The notes: generated by a model not told the origin, from the sequence alone. Counted from the first letter of the stretch, positions 6,562 to 15,095 are shown. The stretch is 27,428 nucleotides of DNA from an uncultured Comamonadaceae bacterium (GCA_946482595.1 CAMLSD010000069.1:1-27428); one strand, 5' to 3'. Numbers and translations are program-made.

Positions 6562-9378
6562 TCAGGGATAAATCGTTCTGATCACACCATTGACAATGAT
6601 CTTCACCTCCTGCAACCCACGTATGGGGTGCGCATGAAGCCGCTCTGCCAACTCTCGAGCACCGTGCTCGGGATCTGCAAACTGCGCTGTGCTGATCACA
6701 AAACGCCGAGCCTGCCCATCTTCCACCGATTTGTTGATCGTTGATTGAGCGCCCTGAGGGCTCTTGCTGGCTTTCACATCAAACACCCGTCCCTCGATGC
6801 GAGCATCGGGGTTCTTGTCTCGACCGATGCCCTGCGCCGCACGCTCCGCCTCGGAAAGCACCGGATTGCGCTCTGTCCTGTAGCCCGCATTCGCCATCAC
6901 GTCCAACGCCTCATTCTCGGCCCGGATGTCCTCCTTGTTGTCGGCTTTTGCATTGGGCAAGCTCGGCGTCCTGTCGCCCACGGCCTGGCCGCCCAACTGG
7001 CCTGTGGGATGGGTGCGAGACGGGGTGAAGACCTGATGGTCGGTGCTGCGTGATTCCAGCAGGTAGTCGGCCCAGGAAGTGATGACCACCGGCAGGGCGG
7101 TGCCGGGGGCGTAACGCATCAACTCCTGGGCGCTGAGCTGGGCCCGTACCAGCAGGCGCTGGGCCCAGTCGGGCCAGTCGGTGGGGCGGGTATTGACCAG
7201 GTCGCGCCAGTCCAGGGTAACGCCCGGGCTGGCGGGTACGCCTTGCCACAGGGGGTCGGTGGGGTCGGGCGGCTGCAGGCCTGGGACACCGCCGAGGGCG
7301 CTGCCCTGCAAGGCCTGGTGAACCTGGCCCGAGCGCTGCAGCATCAGCAGGTACTGCTCTTGGGCCATGACAACAGCACCGGTGCCGGCAGTGGCCGTGG
7401 CGCGCTGTGCCTCGCCCTGCATCAGAGCCGCCAGGGCCTGCAGACCGGCCTCGTCGCCGGCTTGTGCCATCGACCGCACGAGCTGTTCGAAACGGTCGTC
7501 TGCCAGGCCCAGCAGCCCTTGTGCCGCCTGGCCGGAGGTGGGCAGGGCCGGGGGCACGATGAACGGGGCGGTGCCGACCGGTGACAGCGCCTGCGCATCC
7601 ATGGCGAGCACGATGTCCTCGCCGATGGCTTGGCCCAGCGTCTGCAGCAGCTCGGCGGCCAGCGCCGCGGCCGGGTCCCCGGGGGTCGCAGCAACACGCA
7701 CCGCGGCGCCCACGGCCCGGCCCAGCGTCTGCAGCACACTGGCCTCGCCCGGGCCGAACGTGCCGTCCTTCAGCCCGGCAGCGACCTGCGCGTCGAGCTC
7801 ACGCACCAGCTCGCCGGCCAGGCCGTGGGCCAGCTCCAGGGCCAGGCCCTGACTGAACCCATCGCGGAAGCGTCCGCCTGCCAGTTCGGTGACCAGCCCC
7901 TTGACGCTGGCCGTGCCGAGCACCGCCATGCTGCGCAGCGTGTAGCTGGCGATCACCGGTCGCCCGCCTTCGAGCACCACGCGACCGGCGTCGTCGAGCT
8001 GGTAGCCCAGGGTGTCGAGCCCGGCCGCCTGGCTGAGCCCGGCCGTCACCAGCGAGCTCAGCGCTCCGTGCAGCACGTCTTTCAGATGGATGGACCCGGT
8101 GGCCACCAGCGACCCGACCGCGGAAGCCGCTGCACCAGCCGCGGCGGCGCTCCCCAGCGAGCCGCCCATGGCCGGTGCGATGACCTGTGCGCCAAACCAG
8201 CCGGCGGCGGCCGCCGCGGCCAGGACCAGGGCCTGATCGACCCAGTCGTCTTCCGGCACGATGTTGCTTGCCGGCGTGACAAAACCCATCGCCGGGTCGA
8301 AGCGGATCAGCTCGGGCTGGAACAGCTCGACCGGCCGGGCGGGGTCGAGCACGGCCAGTCCGTCGGCCCAGGGGGTGCCCAGGGTACTGGGCACCCAGCG
8401 GGTGGCCTGGTGTTCGATGGATTCGCTGTGGCCGATGAGCAGCTCGAAGCGGCCGCTGCCGACGAGATGGTGGACGATCTCCCAGTGGTCGCCCTCGGGT
8501 CCGGTCTGGGTGCGGCTCAGGCACACGACCTCGGGGCCGTAGAGCTCGGTGAAGGCGCGGGCGGCGGGGTGGTCCTGGGCGGTGTACCAGGTGACGAAGG
8601 CGGCAGGGTCGAAGGTGGCCAGGGTGTGGGCGCCATCGACCGGATCGCCGTGGTGGGTCAGGCGCCACCACGGCGACAGGCCGGCCGGGGCCAGGTGGCC
8701 ATCGGCGGCGTGCTGGCCGACGGTGCCGGTGGGCAGGGTCGCTGGGCCCAGCGGTGAGCTGCGCAGGGCGGTGTCCATCGCGGCCACGAACTGCTGACGC
8801 ACCTCGGCGCTGGCGCCGGCCAGCCGATGCAGGTCAGTCGCACGCTCGGGGCCGTACAGGGCGAGGATCTGACGACCCAATGCCGTGTCGGGCACCGCTG
8901 CTGCCTGGGTGGCGAACGGGCCCAGCAAGGCCTGCAGGCCGGGGTCGAGCCTCAGGAGGTCGGCCACAGCCAGCTCGGCCGGGTCGGCGCGGGCGAGATC
9001 CGCAGGCGGAGTGGGCGGGGTCGTTGGCGGTTCGGGGGGTGACGCGGGCTGCAGCGCTGGCCCCTGGGGCCCGCCCGGTGGCGGCAGCGCACCGAGCATG
9101 GCCGCCAGGGCGGCGTGATACTGGGCCAGTTCTTCGGCCGACGGGCCCGGCGTCGTCTGCAGCGCACCAGCCGCCAAGTGCAGGTTCTGCACCAGGCGGG
9201 GATCCAGCGGGGGGAAGCCGGCAGGCGCCGAGCTCGCGGGTGGAGCTTCAGCCTGGGGGGTTGCTGCAGCCACGTCGGCCGGGATGGGGGTTTCGTCGTC
9301 GGCAAAGCCGGCCGCCAGCTGCGGCCAGCCGCCCGCGCCGGTACCGCCCGGCGAGGTCGGGCCCACGGTGATGGTCAT
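6562..9378 (-). CDS. Polymorphic toxin with CdiA-CT-like nuclease domain
   Basis: A 938-residue protein. The ATG at 9378 is chosen over the GTG at 9384 because GGGAG precedes it by five bases and overlaps the GTG. Layout: a Pro/Ala-rich N-terminus (about 1-130) with no signal peptide; a globular region (about 130-380) I do not recognise; and an Ala/Gly-rich hydrophobic region (about 381-600) resembling the pre-toxin DUF637 region of haemagglutinin/CdiA proteins. A variable linker follows, then a C-terminal domain from about 813. That domain has RAENEALDVMANAGYRTERNP, then NPDARIEGRVFDVKAS and EDGQARRFVIS, the pattern of CdiA C-terminal nucleases. D858, E862, D867 and K869 are candidate catalytic residues of a PD-(D/E)xK-like fold. 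GC drops across this domain. No TPS domain or filamentous repeats are present, so the delivery route is unknown. Confidence 0.82.
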   Translation of the reverse strand: MTITVGPTSPGGTGAGGWPQLAAGFADDETPIPADVAAATPQAEAPPASSAPAGFPPLDPRLVQNLHLAAGALQTTPGPSAEELAQYHAALAAMLGALPPPGGPQGPALQPASPPEPPTTPPTPPADLARADPAELAVADLLRLDPGLQALLGPFATQAAAVPDTALGRQILALYGPERATDLHRLAGASAEVRQQFVAAMDTALRSSPLGPATLPTGTVGQHAADGHLAPAGLSPWWRLTHHGDPVDGAHTLATFDPAAFVTWYTAQDHPAARAFTELYGPEVVCLSRTQTGPEGDHWEIVHHLVGSGRFELLIGHSESIEHQATRWVPSTLGTPWADGLAVLDPARPVELFQPELIRFDPAMGFVTPASNIVPEDDWVDQALVLAAAAAAGWFGAQVIAPAMGGSLGSAAAAGAAASAVGSLVATGSIHLKDVLHGALSSLVTAGLSQAAGLDTLGYQLDDAGRVVLEGGRPVIASYTLRSMAVLGTASVKGLVTELAGGRFRDGFSQGLALELAHGLAGELVRELDAQVAAGLKDGTFGPGEASVLQTLGRAVGAAVRVAATPGDPAAALAAELLQTLGQAIGEDIVLAMDAQALSPVGTAPFIVPPALPTSGQAAQGLLGLADDRFEQLVRSMAQAGDEAGLQALAALMQGEAQRATATAGTGAVVMAQEQYLLMLQRSGQVHQALQGSALGGVPGLQPPDPTDPLWQGVPASPGVTLDWRDLVNTRPTDWPDWAQRLLVRAQLSAQELMRYAPGTALPVVITSWADYLLESRSTDHQVFTPSRTHPTGQLGGQAVGDRTPSLPNAKADNKEDIRAENEALDVMANAGYRTERNPVLSEAERAAQGIGRDKNPDARIEGRVFDVKASKSPQGAQSTINKSVEDGQARRFVISTAQFADPEHGARELAERLHAHPIRGLQEVKIIVNGVIRTIYP

Positions 9379-9445
9379 TTGCACTCCCTGTGTGCTTCTT
9401 GTGAATGCGGACCATCATGCCGTGCAGCCCCCGGCCTGCCTAGCT

Positions 9446-9472
9446 GGGATGCTTCCCATCGGGAACGTTACC
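9446..9472 (-). promoter_or_regulatory. Two adjacent imperfect palindromes upstream of the toxin gene
   Basis: GGGATGCTTCCC (9446-9457) and GGGAACGTTACC (9461-9472) stand three bases apart, with centres 15 bases apart. Both have a GGGA...TCCC-type architecture. They lie 68-94 bases upstream of the toxin start, in the 136-base gap after the TPR gene. A dimeric regulator binding cooperatively to two sites is plausible, but this is inference. Confidence 0.35.
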
Positions 9473-9514
9473 TATGCGCCGATGGGCGATGGGCGATCGG
9501 CGCCGCACCACCCC

Positions 9515-10846
9515 CTACATGGTCAGGCGACCGAGCCAGTGCTGTGTCCACGGCGTGAGGGCCCGCGCCATCAGGCGTTCGCGCAGCACCGCCCGGCCCT
9601 CGGCGCCGGCCGCACCACGGGCGGCACAGGCCAGCAGGGTCTGGTCGATCAGGTCGCGCTGGGCGTGGCTGCCACCGAAGCGCCAGGCCCGCTCGCGCAG
9701 GCGGTACAGCGCCTGGCCGGCTGCCTCCAGACGGCCCTCGGTGAAATCGAGGAAGGCCTGCACCAGGGGCAGGCCGACCTCGGTGGACATGGTGGTGTTG
9801 TCGCCGCCGGCCCGGCTGCGGGCCTGACGCAGCAGTTCGCGGGCCCCGGCCAGATCGCCGGCGCCAAGGCAGGCGATGGCCGCATGCCAGTCGTTGAAGG
9901 CGTAGTGGCCGGCGTCGGTCGGATGGCCCGGCCAGCCGGCCAGCAGCGTGCGCCAGCGGTCGCCCACGTCGACGTCCAGCAGGTGCAGCCGCCACAGCAG
10001 CGCAGCCGCGTCGAGCCGCTGCAGCGTGATGCCCTCGCGGGCCAGGCGGTCGAGGCGCTGGTCGTATTCGGCCAGGGCGCCCGCGGTGTCCAGCGCTTCG
10101 AGCCGGAACAGCGCGCGGTGCCAGGTGTTGTGGCCGATCATGCCGTTCTCCTGGCCCTCGAACGGGTCCTCCCAGGCATGGCGCTGGGCATCGAGCCAGC
10201 GCAGGCCGTCGTCATGGCGGCCCTGCATTTCCATCACATGGGCCACGGCATGCACCGCCCAGGGCACACGGGCGCCGTCGGCCAGGGCCTCACGGCCGGC
10301 GGCCTCGGCCTGGTCGTACAGGTGGCATTCCTCCAGACCAAAGGCCCACAGACCCAGCACCCACGGCCGCAACGGATCGTCGCGCGGCCACTCGGGCAGC
10401 ACCCGGGCCACGCGCTGCCGCAGCGCGGCCGCGTCACCCCGGTAGAAGTCGAACAGATGCGCCAGTTGCAGCGCGAGGTGATCGCGCGGGCTGCGCAGCA
10501 GCAACTGGTCCCAGGCCTCGCAGGCGGCGGCCCAGCGCCCGGCGGCGGCCTGCTCCGCTGCCGCGAGATGCAGTCGCTCACGCGCCGGCGCGGCTGCGGC
10601 CAGCGGGCGAGCCTGCGCCAGCGCCGCCTCCACCTCGGGCCGCAGCGCCGCCTCGGTCAGGCTGAGCAGGAAGCCCGCCCGGGCCACATGCGGCAGCATC
10701 CACTGCGGGTCGTGGGCACTGGCGGTCTGCAGGTCGTCGAGCGGCACGCCGTCGAACGCCGACAGGCGCCAGCTGGCGCGCTCGAAGGCTGCCAGCGCCT
10801 CGGCCGAGTTCGTGCCGACCGGATTGCCGCGTTGATCGCTGACCAT
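9515..10846 (-). CDS. TTC38-like tetratricopeptide repeat protein
   Basis: A 443-residue, all-helical cytoplasmic protein. Degenerate TPR-like helix pairs run through the whole length. Segments such as ARERLHLAAAEQAAAGRWAAA, LALQLAHLFDFYRGDAAALR and WAVHAVAHVMEMQGRHDDGL, followed by HNTWHRALFRLEAL, are typical of the tetratricopeptide repeat protein 38 family. That family has no settled biochemical role. The frame is open further upstream, but the ATG at 10846 is preferred: it lies just 28 bases after the amidase stop and gives family-like length. A weak GGCGG precedes it. It probably belongs to the transcript that also carries the solute-binding protein and amidase genes. Family call is good; function unknown. 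Confidence 0.82.
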   Translation of the reverse strand: MVSDQRGNPVGTNSAEALAAFERASWRLSAFDGVPLDDLQTASAHDPQWMLPHVARAGFLLSLTEAALRPEVEAALAQARPLAAAAPARERLHLAAAEQAAAGRWAAACEAWDQLLLRSPRDHLALQLAHLFDFYRGDAAALRQRVARVLPEWPRDDPLRPWVLGLWAFGLEECHLYDQAEAAGREALADGARVPWAVHAVAHVMEMQGRHDDGLRWLDAQRHAWEDPFEGQENGMIGHNTWHRALFRLEALDTAGALAEYDQRLDRLAREGITLQRLDAAALLWRLHLLDVDVGDRWRTLLAGWPGHPTDAGHYAFNDWHAAIACLGAGDLAGARELLRQARSRAGGDNTTMSTEVGLPLVQAFLDFTEGRLEAAGQALYRLRERAWRFGGSHAQRDLIDQTLLACAARGAAGAEGRAVLRERLMARALTPWTQHWLGRLTM

Positions 10847-10874
10847 GCCGCCGGGCTCGGTGGTGCGGCGCCGC

Positions 10875-12263
10875 TCAGGCCGGCGCGACCGGCCAGGGGC
10901 GCTGTGCCGGACGCATGCGCTCCCAGGCCCGCGCCACCTGCAGCACGCCCAGGTCGTCAAAGCGGCGCCCGGCGATCTGCAGGCCGATCGGCAGGCCGGC
11001 TGCGGTGTAGCCGCAGTTGATCGACGCTGCGGGCTGTTCGCTCATGTTGTAGGCCAGCGTGAAGGCGATGTGGTCGAAGGGCCGCGTGACGTCATTGGTC
11101 GGGCACGGCAGTTCGGCCGCGAAGGCGGCCATCGGCGAGGTCGGCGAGATCACGTAGTCGTACGGCGCGGTGGCAGCCACCGTGGCGGCCCGGATGTTCA
11201 GGGTCTGGCTGTAACCCTCGAACAGGGCCTCGCCGCTGTGGCCCTCGCCGCCCTCGGCCCAGGCCCGGATGAACGGCAGGATGGACTCGCGGCGTTCGGG
11301 GCTGAGCTTGCGCATCTCGATCGCGAAGCGGGTACGCCAGAACAGGTCGACACCTTCGATCATCGAGCGGTCGGCCCAGGCCGCCAGGGGCTCGACGATG
11401 GCACCGGCCGACTCGAAGGCACGTGCGGCTGCCAGCACGGCGTCCCGCACCTCGGGCTCGACCGGCGTGCCCCAGCCGGCATCCATCAGCAGGCCGATGC
11501 GCAGGCCGCGCACGTCGCGGTCGAGGTCCAGCCAGTCGATGGACTGCCAGGGCAGGCTCATGTGGTCGCGCATGTCGGGCCGCGACAGCGGGCCCATCAT
11601 CAGGGCGCTGTCGGTCACGGTGCGGGTCATGGGCCCGGCCACACGTGCCGGATACGGCGGATCGATCGGAATGCGCCCCAGGCTGGGCTTGAGCGTGAAC
11701 AGCCCGCACCAGCCAGCCGGCAGGCGCACCGAACCGCCGATGTCGGTGCCCAGGTGCAGCGGCCCGTAGCCGGCCGCCGCGGCGGCCGCGGCGCCGGCGC
11801 TGGAACCACCCGGATTGCGGCTCAGGTCCCAGGGGTTGCGGGTGAGCGGATGGAAGCTGGACAGTCCGGACGACAGCATGCCGTAGTCGGGCATCGTGGT
11901 CTTGCCCAGGAACACCACGCCGGCCTCGCGCAGCCGCGCTGCCGGTGGCGCGTCATCGGCGGCCGGGGACAGCACCGTGGCGGCGGTGCCCAGCGGCACG
12001 GGCACGCCGCGCGTGGCGATGTTCTCCTTGAGGGTGGCCGGCACGCCATCCAGCGGCAGGGCGTTGCCGGCCCGCCAGCGGGCCTCGGAGGCGCGCGCCA
12101 TCGCCAGTGCCCCGTCCGGGTCGAAGGCGTAGGTGGCCTTCAGGTGCGGCTCCCAGCGCTCGATGTGATCGATCACCGCGCGGGTGACGTCCACCGGAGA
12201 GAATTCGCCGCGGCGGTAGCCGGCCAGCAGTTCGGAGGTGTTCAGCTCGTGCAGTGCCGTCAT
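10875..12263 (-). CDS. Amidase signature family amidohydrolase
   Basis: A 462-residue enzyme of the amidase signature family, which hydrolyses carboxamide bonds. The Ser-cisSer-Lys triad is visible: K79 (in TLKENIATRG), S154 (in NPGGSSAG) and nucleophile S178 (in GTDIGGSVRLP). The spacings of 75 and 24 residues match the family pattern. The frame is open to 12287, but the ATG at 12263 has GAGG eight bases before it and begins ten bases after the stop of the solute-binding protein gene, so the two are co-transcribed. The pairing suggests that an amide or peptide taken up by the transporter is hydrolysed here. Substrate cannot be read from the sequence. It lacks a signal peptide, so it is probably cytoplasmic. 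Confidence 0.92.
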   Translation of the reverse strand: MTALHELNTSELLAGYRRGEFSPVDVTRAVIDHIERWEPHLKATYAFDPDGALAMARASEARWRAGNALPLDGVPATLKENIATRGVPVPLGTAATVLSPAADDAPPAARLREAGVVFLGKTTMPDYGMLSSGLSSFHPLTRNPWDLSRNPGGSSAGAAAAAAAGYGPLHLGTDIGGSVRLPAGWCGLFTLKPSLGRIPIDPPYPARVAGPMTRTVTDSALMMGPLSRPDMRDHMSLPWQSIDWLDLDRDVRGLRIGLLMDAGWGTPVEPEVRDAVLAAARAFESAGAIVEPLAAWADRSMIEGVDLFWRTRFAIEMRKLSPERRESILPFIRAWAEGGEGHSGEALFEGYSQTLNIRAATVAATAPYDYVISPTSPMAAFAAELPCPTNDVTRPFDHIAFTLAYNMSEQPAASINCGYTAAGLPIGLQIAGRRFDDLGVLQVARAWERMRPAQRPWPVAPA

Positions 12264-12273
12264 CCGTTCACCC

Positions 12274-13758
12274 TCACTGCCACGCAACCGCGCTCATGTC
12301 GTTGGCAAAGATGGGCGAACTGCTCCACAGGCCCTTCAGGCGCTTGTTGCTGACCGAGATCTGGGGCAGCTGGAACATGAAGGCATTGACGGCATCGGTG
12401 GCCAGCATCTTCTGCGCCTCGCCGATCAGGCGGGTGCGCTCCTTGGGGTTGATCGCCTCGTTGTACTTGGCCATCAGGTCGCGGAAGGCCTTGGAGTCGT
12501 AGCCGAAGTAGTACTGCGGGTTGGTGTAGATCATGATGTCCAGCGGCTCGACGTGGCTGATGATCGTCAGGTCGAAGTTGCCCTTGAACGGGCCGGACAG
12601 CCACTGCGCCCACTCGACGTTCTCGATCTTCGCGTTGATGCCCACCTTGGCGAGCTGGGCCGCAACGATCTCGCCGCCCTTGCGCGCATAAGCCGGCGGC
12701 GGCAGCGTGAGGGTGACGTTCAGCGGCGTGGCCACGCCGGCTTCCTTGAGCAGCGCCCGGGCCCGCTCGGGGTCGTGCGGATACATGCCGGTGAGGTCGA
12801 GGTAGCCCGCGTCGCTCGGCACCATGTGGCTGCCGATCGGGGTGCCGAAGCCGTCCATCGCGCCGGCGATGATGGCCTTGCGGTCGATCGCATGGGCAAT
12901 CGCGCGGCGCACGCGCACGTCGTCGAAGGGCTTGCGCTTGTTGTTGATGCTGACGATGGTCTTGCCTTCGGTGCCGCCCACGGCCACCGCAAAGCGCCCA
13001 TCGGCCTTGAACTGGTTCACGCTCTGCGTGGCCTGGAAGCGCGGGATCGCATCGACGTCATTGGCCAGCAGTGCCGCGGCCTGTGCGGCAGGGTCGTTGA
13101 TGAAGCGGAAGGTGACCTTCTTGAGCTTGATCGCCGACGGGTTGCGAAAGCCCTCCCAGCGGCTCATGCTGACCGCCGAGCCCTTGGCCCAGTTGTCGAA
13201 CTTGAACGGCCCGGTGCCCACCGGCCGCGTCGCGGTGCTGCCGGCCGACTTGGGATCAAGGATGACCGCGGTGTTTTCGCCCAGGCGGAACAGCAGCGTG
13301 CCGTCCGGCTGGTTGAGCGTGAGGATCACGGTGTGGGCATCGGGCGTGTCGATGCGCGAGATGTTGTCGAACACCGCCTTCTTGGCCTTGTTGGTGCTGC
13401 CATCGGCCTTGGCCCGCTCGAAGCTGAACTTCACGTCGGAGGCGTCGAAGTCTTCACCATCGTGGAACTTCACGCCGCGGCGCAGCTTGAAGGTGTAGCT
13501 CTTGCCGTCCGGCTCGATGCTCCAGCTTTCGGCCAGCAGCGGTGCCACGGTGCCGTTCTCGTTGATGCGTGTCAGGCCTTCGAGGATGTTGAAGTGCACG
13601 ATCTCGCCGATGGCCGCGGCCGCGCCGGTGGTGGGGTCCAGGCCGGGCGGCTCGAGCGTCATGCCGATCACGGCACTGTCCTTGCGGGCCTGGGCGGATG
13701 CGCCCAGGGCAACGGCGCCGGCGAGCGCCACGGCCAGCATGCGGAAACCTTGCTTCAT
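12274..13758 (-). CDS. ABC transporter solute-binding protein, family 5 (peptide/nickel type)
   Basis: A 494-residue periplasmic binding protein. Residues 1-23 form a signal peptide ending in GASAQA. The mature part has the family-5 hallmarks: an early PAVIGMTLEPPGLDP-like start, the HFNILEGLTRINENGTVAPLL segment, then AESWSIEPDGKSYTFKLRRG and KFHDGEDFDASDVKFSFER. It is related to DppA/OppA and glutathione-binding proteins and would deliver oligopeptides or similar solutes to an ABC importer. AGGAG seven bases before the ATG supports the start. It begins 45 bases after phnN on the same strand and is followed by the amidase. No cognate permease or ATPase genes are in the window, so it must use partners encoded elsewhere. 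Confidence 0.92.
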   Translation of the reverse strand: MKQGFRMLAVALAGAVALGASAQARKDSAVIGMTLEPPGLDPTTGAAAAIGEIVHFNILEGLTRINENGTVAPLLAESWSIEPDGKSYTFKLRRGVKFHDGEDFDASDVKFSFERAKADGSTNKAKKAVFDNISRIDTPDAHTVILTLNQPDGTLLFRLGENTAVILDPKSAGSTATRPVGTGPFKFDNWAKGSAVSMSRWEGFRNPSAIKLKKVTFRFINDPAAQAAALLANDVDAIPRFQATQSVNQFKADGRFAVAVGGTEGKTIVSINNKRKPFDDVRVRRAIAHAIDRKAIIAGAMDGFGTPIGSHMVPSDAGYLDLTGMYPHDPERARALLKEAGVATPLNVTLTLPPPAYARKGGEIVAAQLAKVGINAKIENVEWAQWLSGPFKGNFDLTIISHVEPLDIMIYTNPQYYFGYDSKAFRDLMAKYNEAINPKERTRLIGEAQKMLATDAVNAFMFQLPQISVSNKRLKGLWSSSPIFANDMSAVAWQ

Positions 13759-13803
13759 CGTCTGACTCCTGCGGATCGTGTGAACGGGTGCGCGCCTATT
13801 CCA

Positions 13804-14409
13804 TCACGAAACGCTCGGGCGTGCGAAGAGGGGCTTCGCGAGGGCGCGCCACCAGTCGTCCAGTCTGCGCACCGCATCGTCGAGCGAGCCCTCGTTGTGG
13901 ACCACCAGATCGACCGCACGCAGGCCAGCGCCCGCATCGGCCTCGAACCGCTCGGCACGCTGCAGGCGTGCCTCGATCTCGTGGGCGGATTCGCGCGCGC
14001 GGGCCAGCAGCCGCTGCTGTCGGGTGGCCCGCGATGCGGTGATCAGCACGGCGCGCGCGTGCGGCGCCAGCGCCAGCACCTCGGGCCAGTGCGCCCGCGA
14101 TCCGTTCACCACCACCCACTGGCCGCGCGCCAGCGGGGCCAGCGCCGCGTGGCGCACGCCATAGCCCAGCCCGTTGGCCTGCCAGTGCAGCGCGAGCTGC
14201 CCTTCGCGTCGCAGCGCCTCCCAGGCATCGGGCTTGACGGGCTCATGCTGCTCGCCCGTGGGCTGCGCAGGCCGCGTGATGACCCGCTGCGCCACCTGCA
14301 CACCGGCCCCCGGGCCCAGCCGATCGATCCAGCAGGCCAGCACACTGTCCTTGCCGGCGCCGGACGGCCCCATCATGTAGATCAGCCGCTCGCTGTAGGC
14401 CAGTATCAC
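13804..14409 (-). CDS. phnN: Ribose 1,5-bisphosphate phosphokinase
   Basis: A 201-residue P-loop kinase. It converts ribose 1,5-bisphosphate to PRPP, the last step of the C-P lyase route. The Walker A motif GPSGAGKDS lies at residues 14-22, as in PhnN and guanylate-kinase-like proteins. Further conserved segments are RVITRPAQP, ALHWQANGLGYGV and VLITASRATRQQRL. The start is taken as GTG at 14409. Its GTGA overlaps the stop of the DUF1045 gene by four bases, mirroring the ATGA overlaps in this locus, although a GTG at 14418 is also in frame. It is the third gene of a phnF-DUF1045-phnN unit. Family and role are secure; the exact start is less so. Confidence 0.92.
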   Translation of the reverse strand: MILAYSERLIYMMGPSGAGKDSVLACWIDRLGPGAGVQVAQRVITRPAQPTGEQHEPVKPDAWEALRREGQLALHWQANGLGYGVRHAALAPLARGQWVVVNGSRAHWPEVLALAPHARAVLITASRATRQQRLLARARESAHEIEARLQRAERFEADAGAGLRAVDLVVHNEGSLDDAVRRLDDWWRALAKPLFARPSVS

Positions 14410-15095
14410 GGCGCACACCCCAGGTCGAAGCGGCAGCGCAGCTCGAAATCGCCGCCCGGTCGGGGTTCAACGCACAGTGCGATCTGCTCGCAGCGCAGCG
14501 GCACGCGCAGGGCGGCAGCAAAATGCTCTCGCGCCTGCATCGCCACGGCATGGGCCGCTTCGTTGCCCAGCTCGGCCAGCGGGTCGGTGAGCGTCATGTG
14601 AAATCGCCATTCGTCCAGCACGTGCGGGTAGGCATAGCGCTGCAGCAGCTCGCGCTGGCGCGGGCCCAGGTGCTGGGGCTGGCGCCGCGCCAGTTCGGCC
14701 GCCGTTGGCGGCGCACGCAGGTCGTCGAGCTGGGTCACGCAGGCGTCCGCCAGGGCCTGCAGCGGATGTTCGGGTGGCACCGGCTGCACCGGGCGCAGCG
14801 CGAGGAAGGCGCCGAGCCAGCCCACCTGGAGCGCGGGCATGTCGAAGGGCGCCAGGCGGGCCGCCAGGGCCGCGACGCGCTGGTGCAGCACGGCATCGTC
14901 GACACCGTCGGCCAGACGCATCGGCGGTTTGAGCGTGGCATGGAATCCGTAGCGGCGCGGTGCGGCCGTGTGGGGCCGCTGCGGCTGCAGCCAGGCCTGG
15001 CCGGCCGCCCACAGCGCGTGGCCAGCGGGTGGCACGAAATAGATGGCATGGCGCACCATGGATTGCGAGTCGGACGCGGTCTGGACGGCGCTCAT
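14406..15095 (-). CDS. DUF1045 phosphonate-metabolism protein (2H phosphoesterase-like)
   Basis: A 229-residue protein of the DUF1045 family that accompanies C-P lyase genes. Two HxT motifs, H52-A-T54 in YGFHATLKPP and H166-M-T168 in WRFHMTLTDP, mark it as a member of the 2H phosphoesterase superfamily. Those enzymes open cyclic phosphates or cleave RNA-like phosphodiesters. No phnP gene is present here, so it may take over the cleavage of 5-phosphoribosyl 1,2-cyclic phosphate just before PhnN. That is inference; the family has, to my knowledge, no settled activity. The ATG overlaps the phnF stop (ATGA) and its own stop overlaps phnN (GTGA), so expression is tightly coupled. Confidence 0.9.
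   Translation of the reverse strand: MSAVQTASDSQSMVRHAIYFVPPAGHALWAAGQAWLQPQRPHTAAPRRYGFHATLKPPMRLADGVDDAVLHQRVAALAARLAPFDMPALQVGWLGAFLALRPVQPVPPEHPLQALADACVTQLDDLRAPPTAAELARRQPQHLGPRQRELLQRYAYPHVLDEWRFHMTLTDPLAELGNEAAHAVAMQAREHFAAALRVPLRCEQIALCVEPRPGGDFELRCRFDLGCAP

Noticed and set aside
9284..11020. Plus-strand open frame of 578 codons
   Set aside because: It is antisense to the TPR gene and the ends of the toxin and amidase genes, with low-complexity composition and no recognisable motif.
12238..14601. Plus-strand open frame of 787 codons
   Set aside because: It is antisense to the amidase start, the solute-binding protein, phnN and part of DUF1045. Its translation is Arg/Gly/His/Gln-rich without any domain, typical of GC-rich shadow frames.
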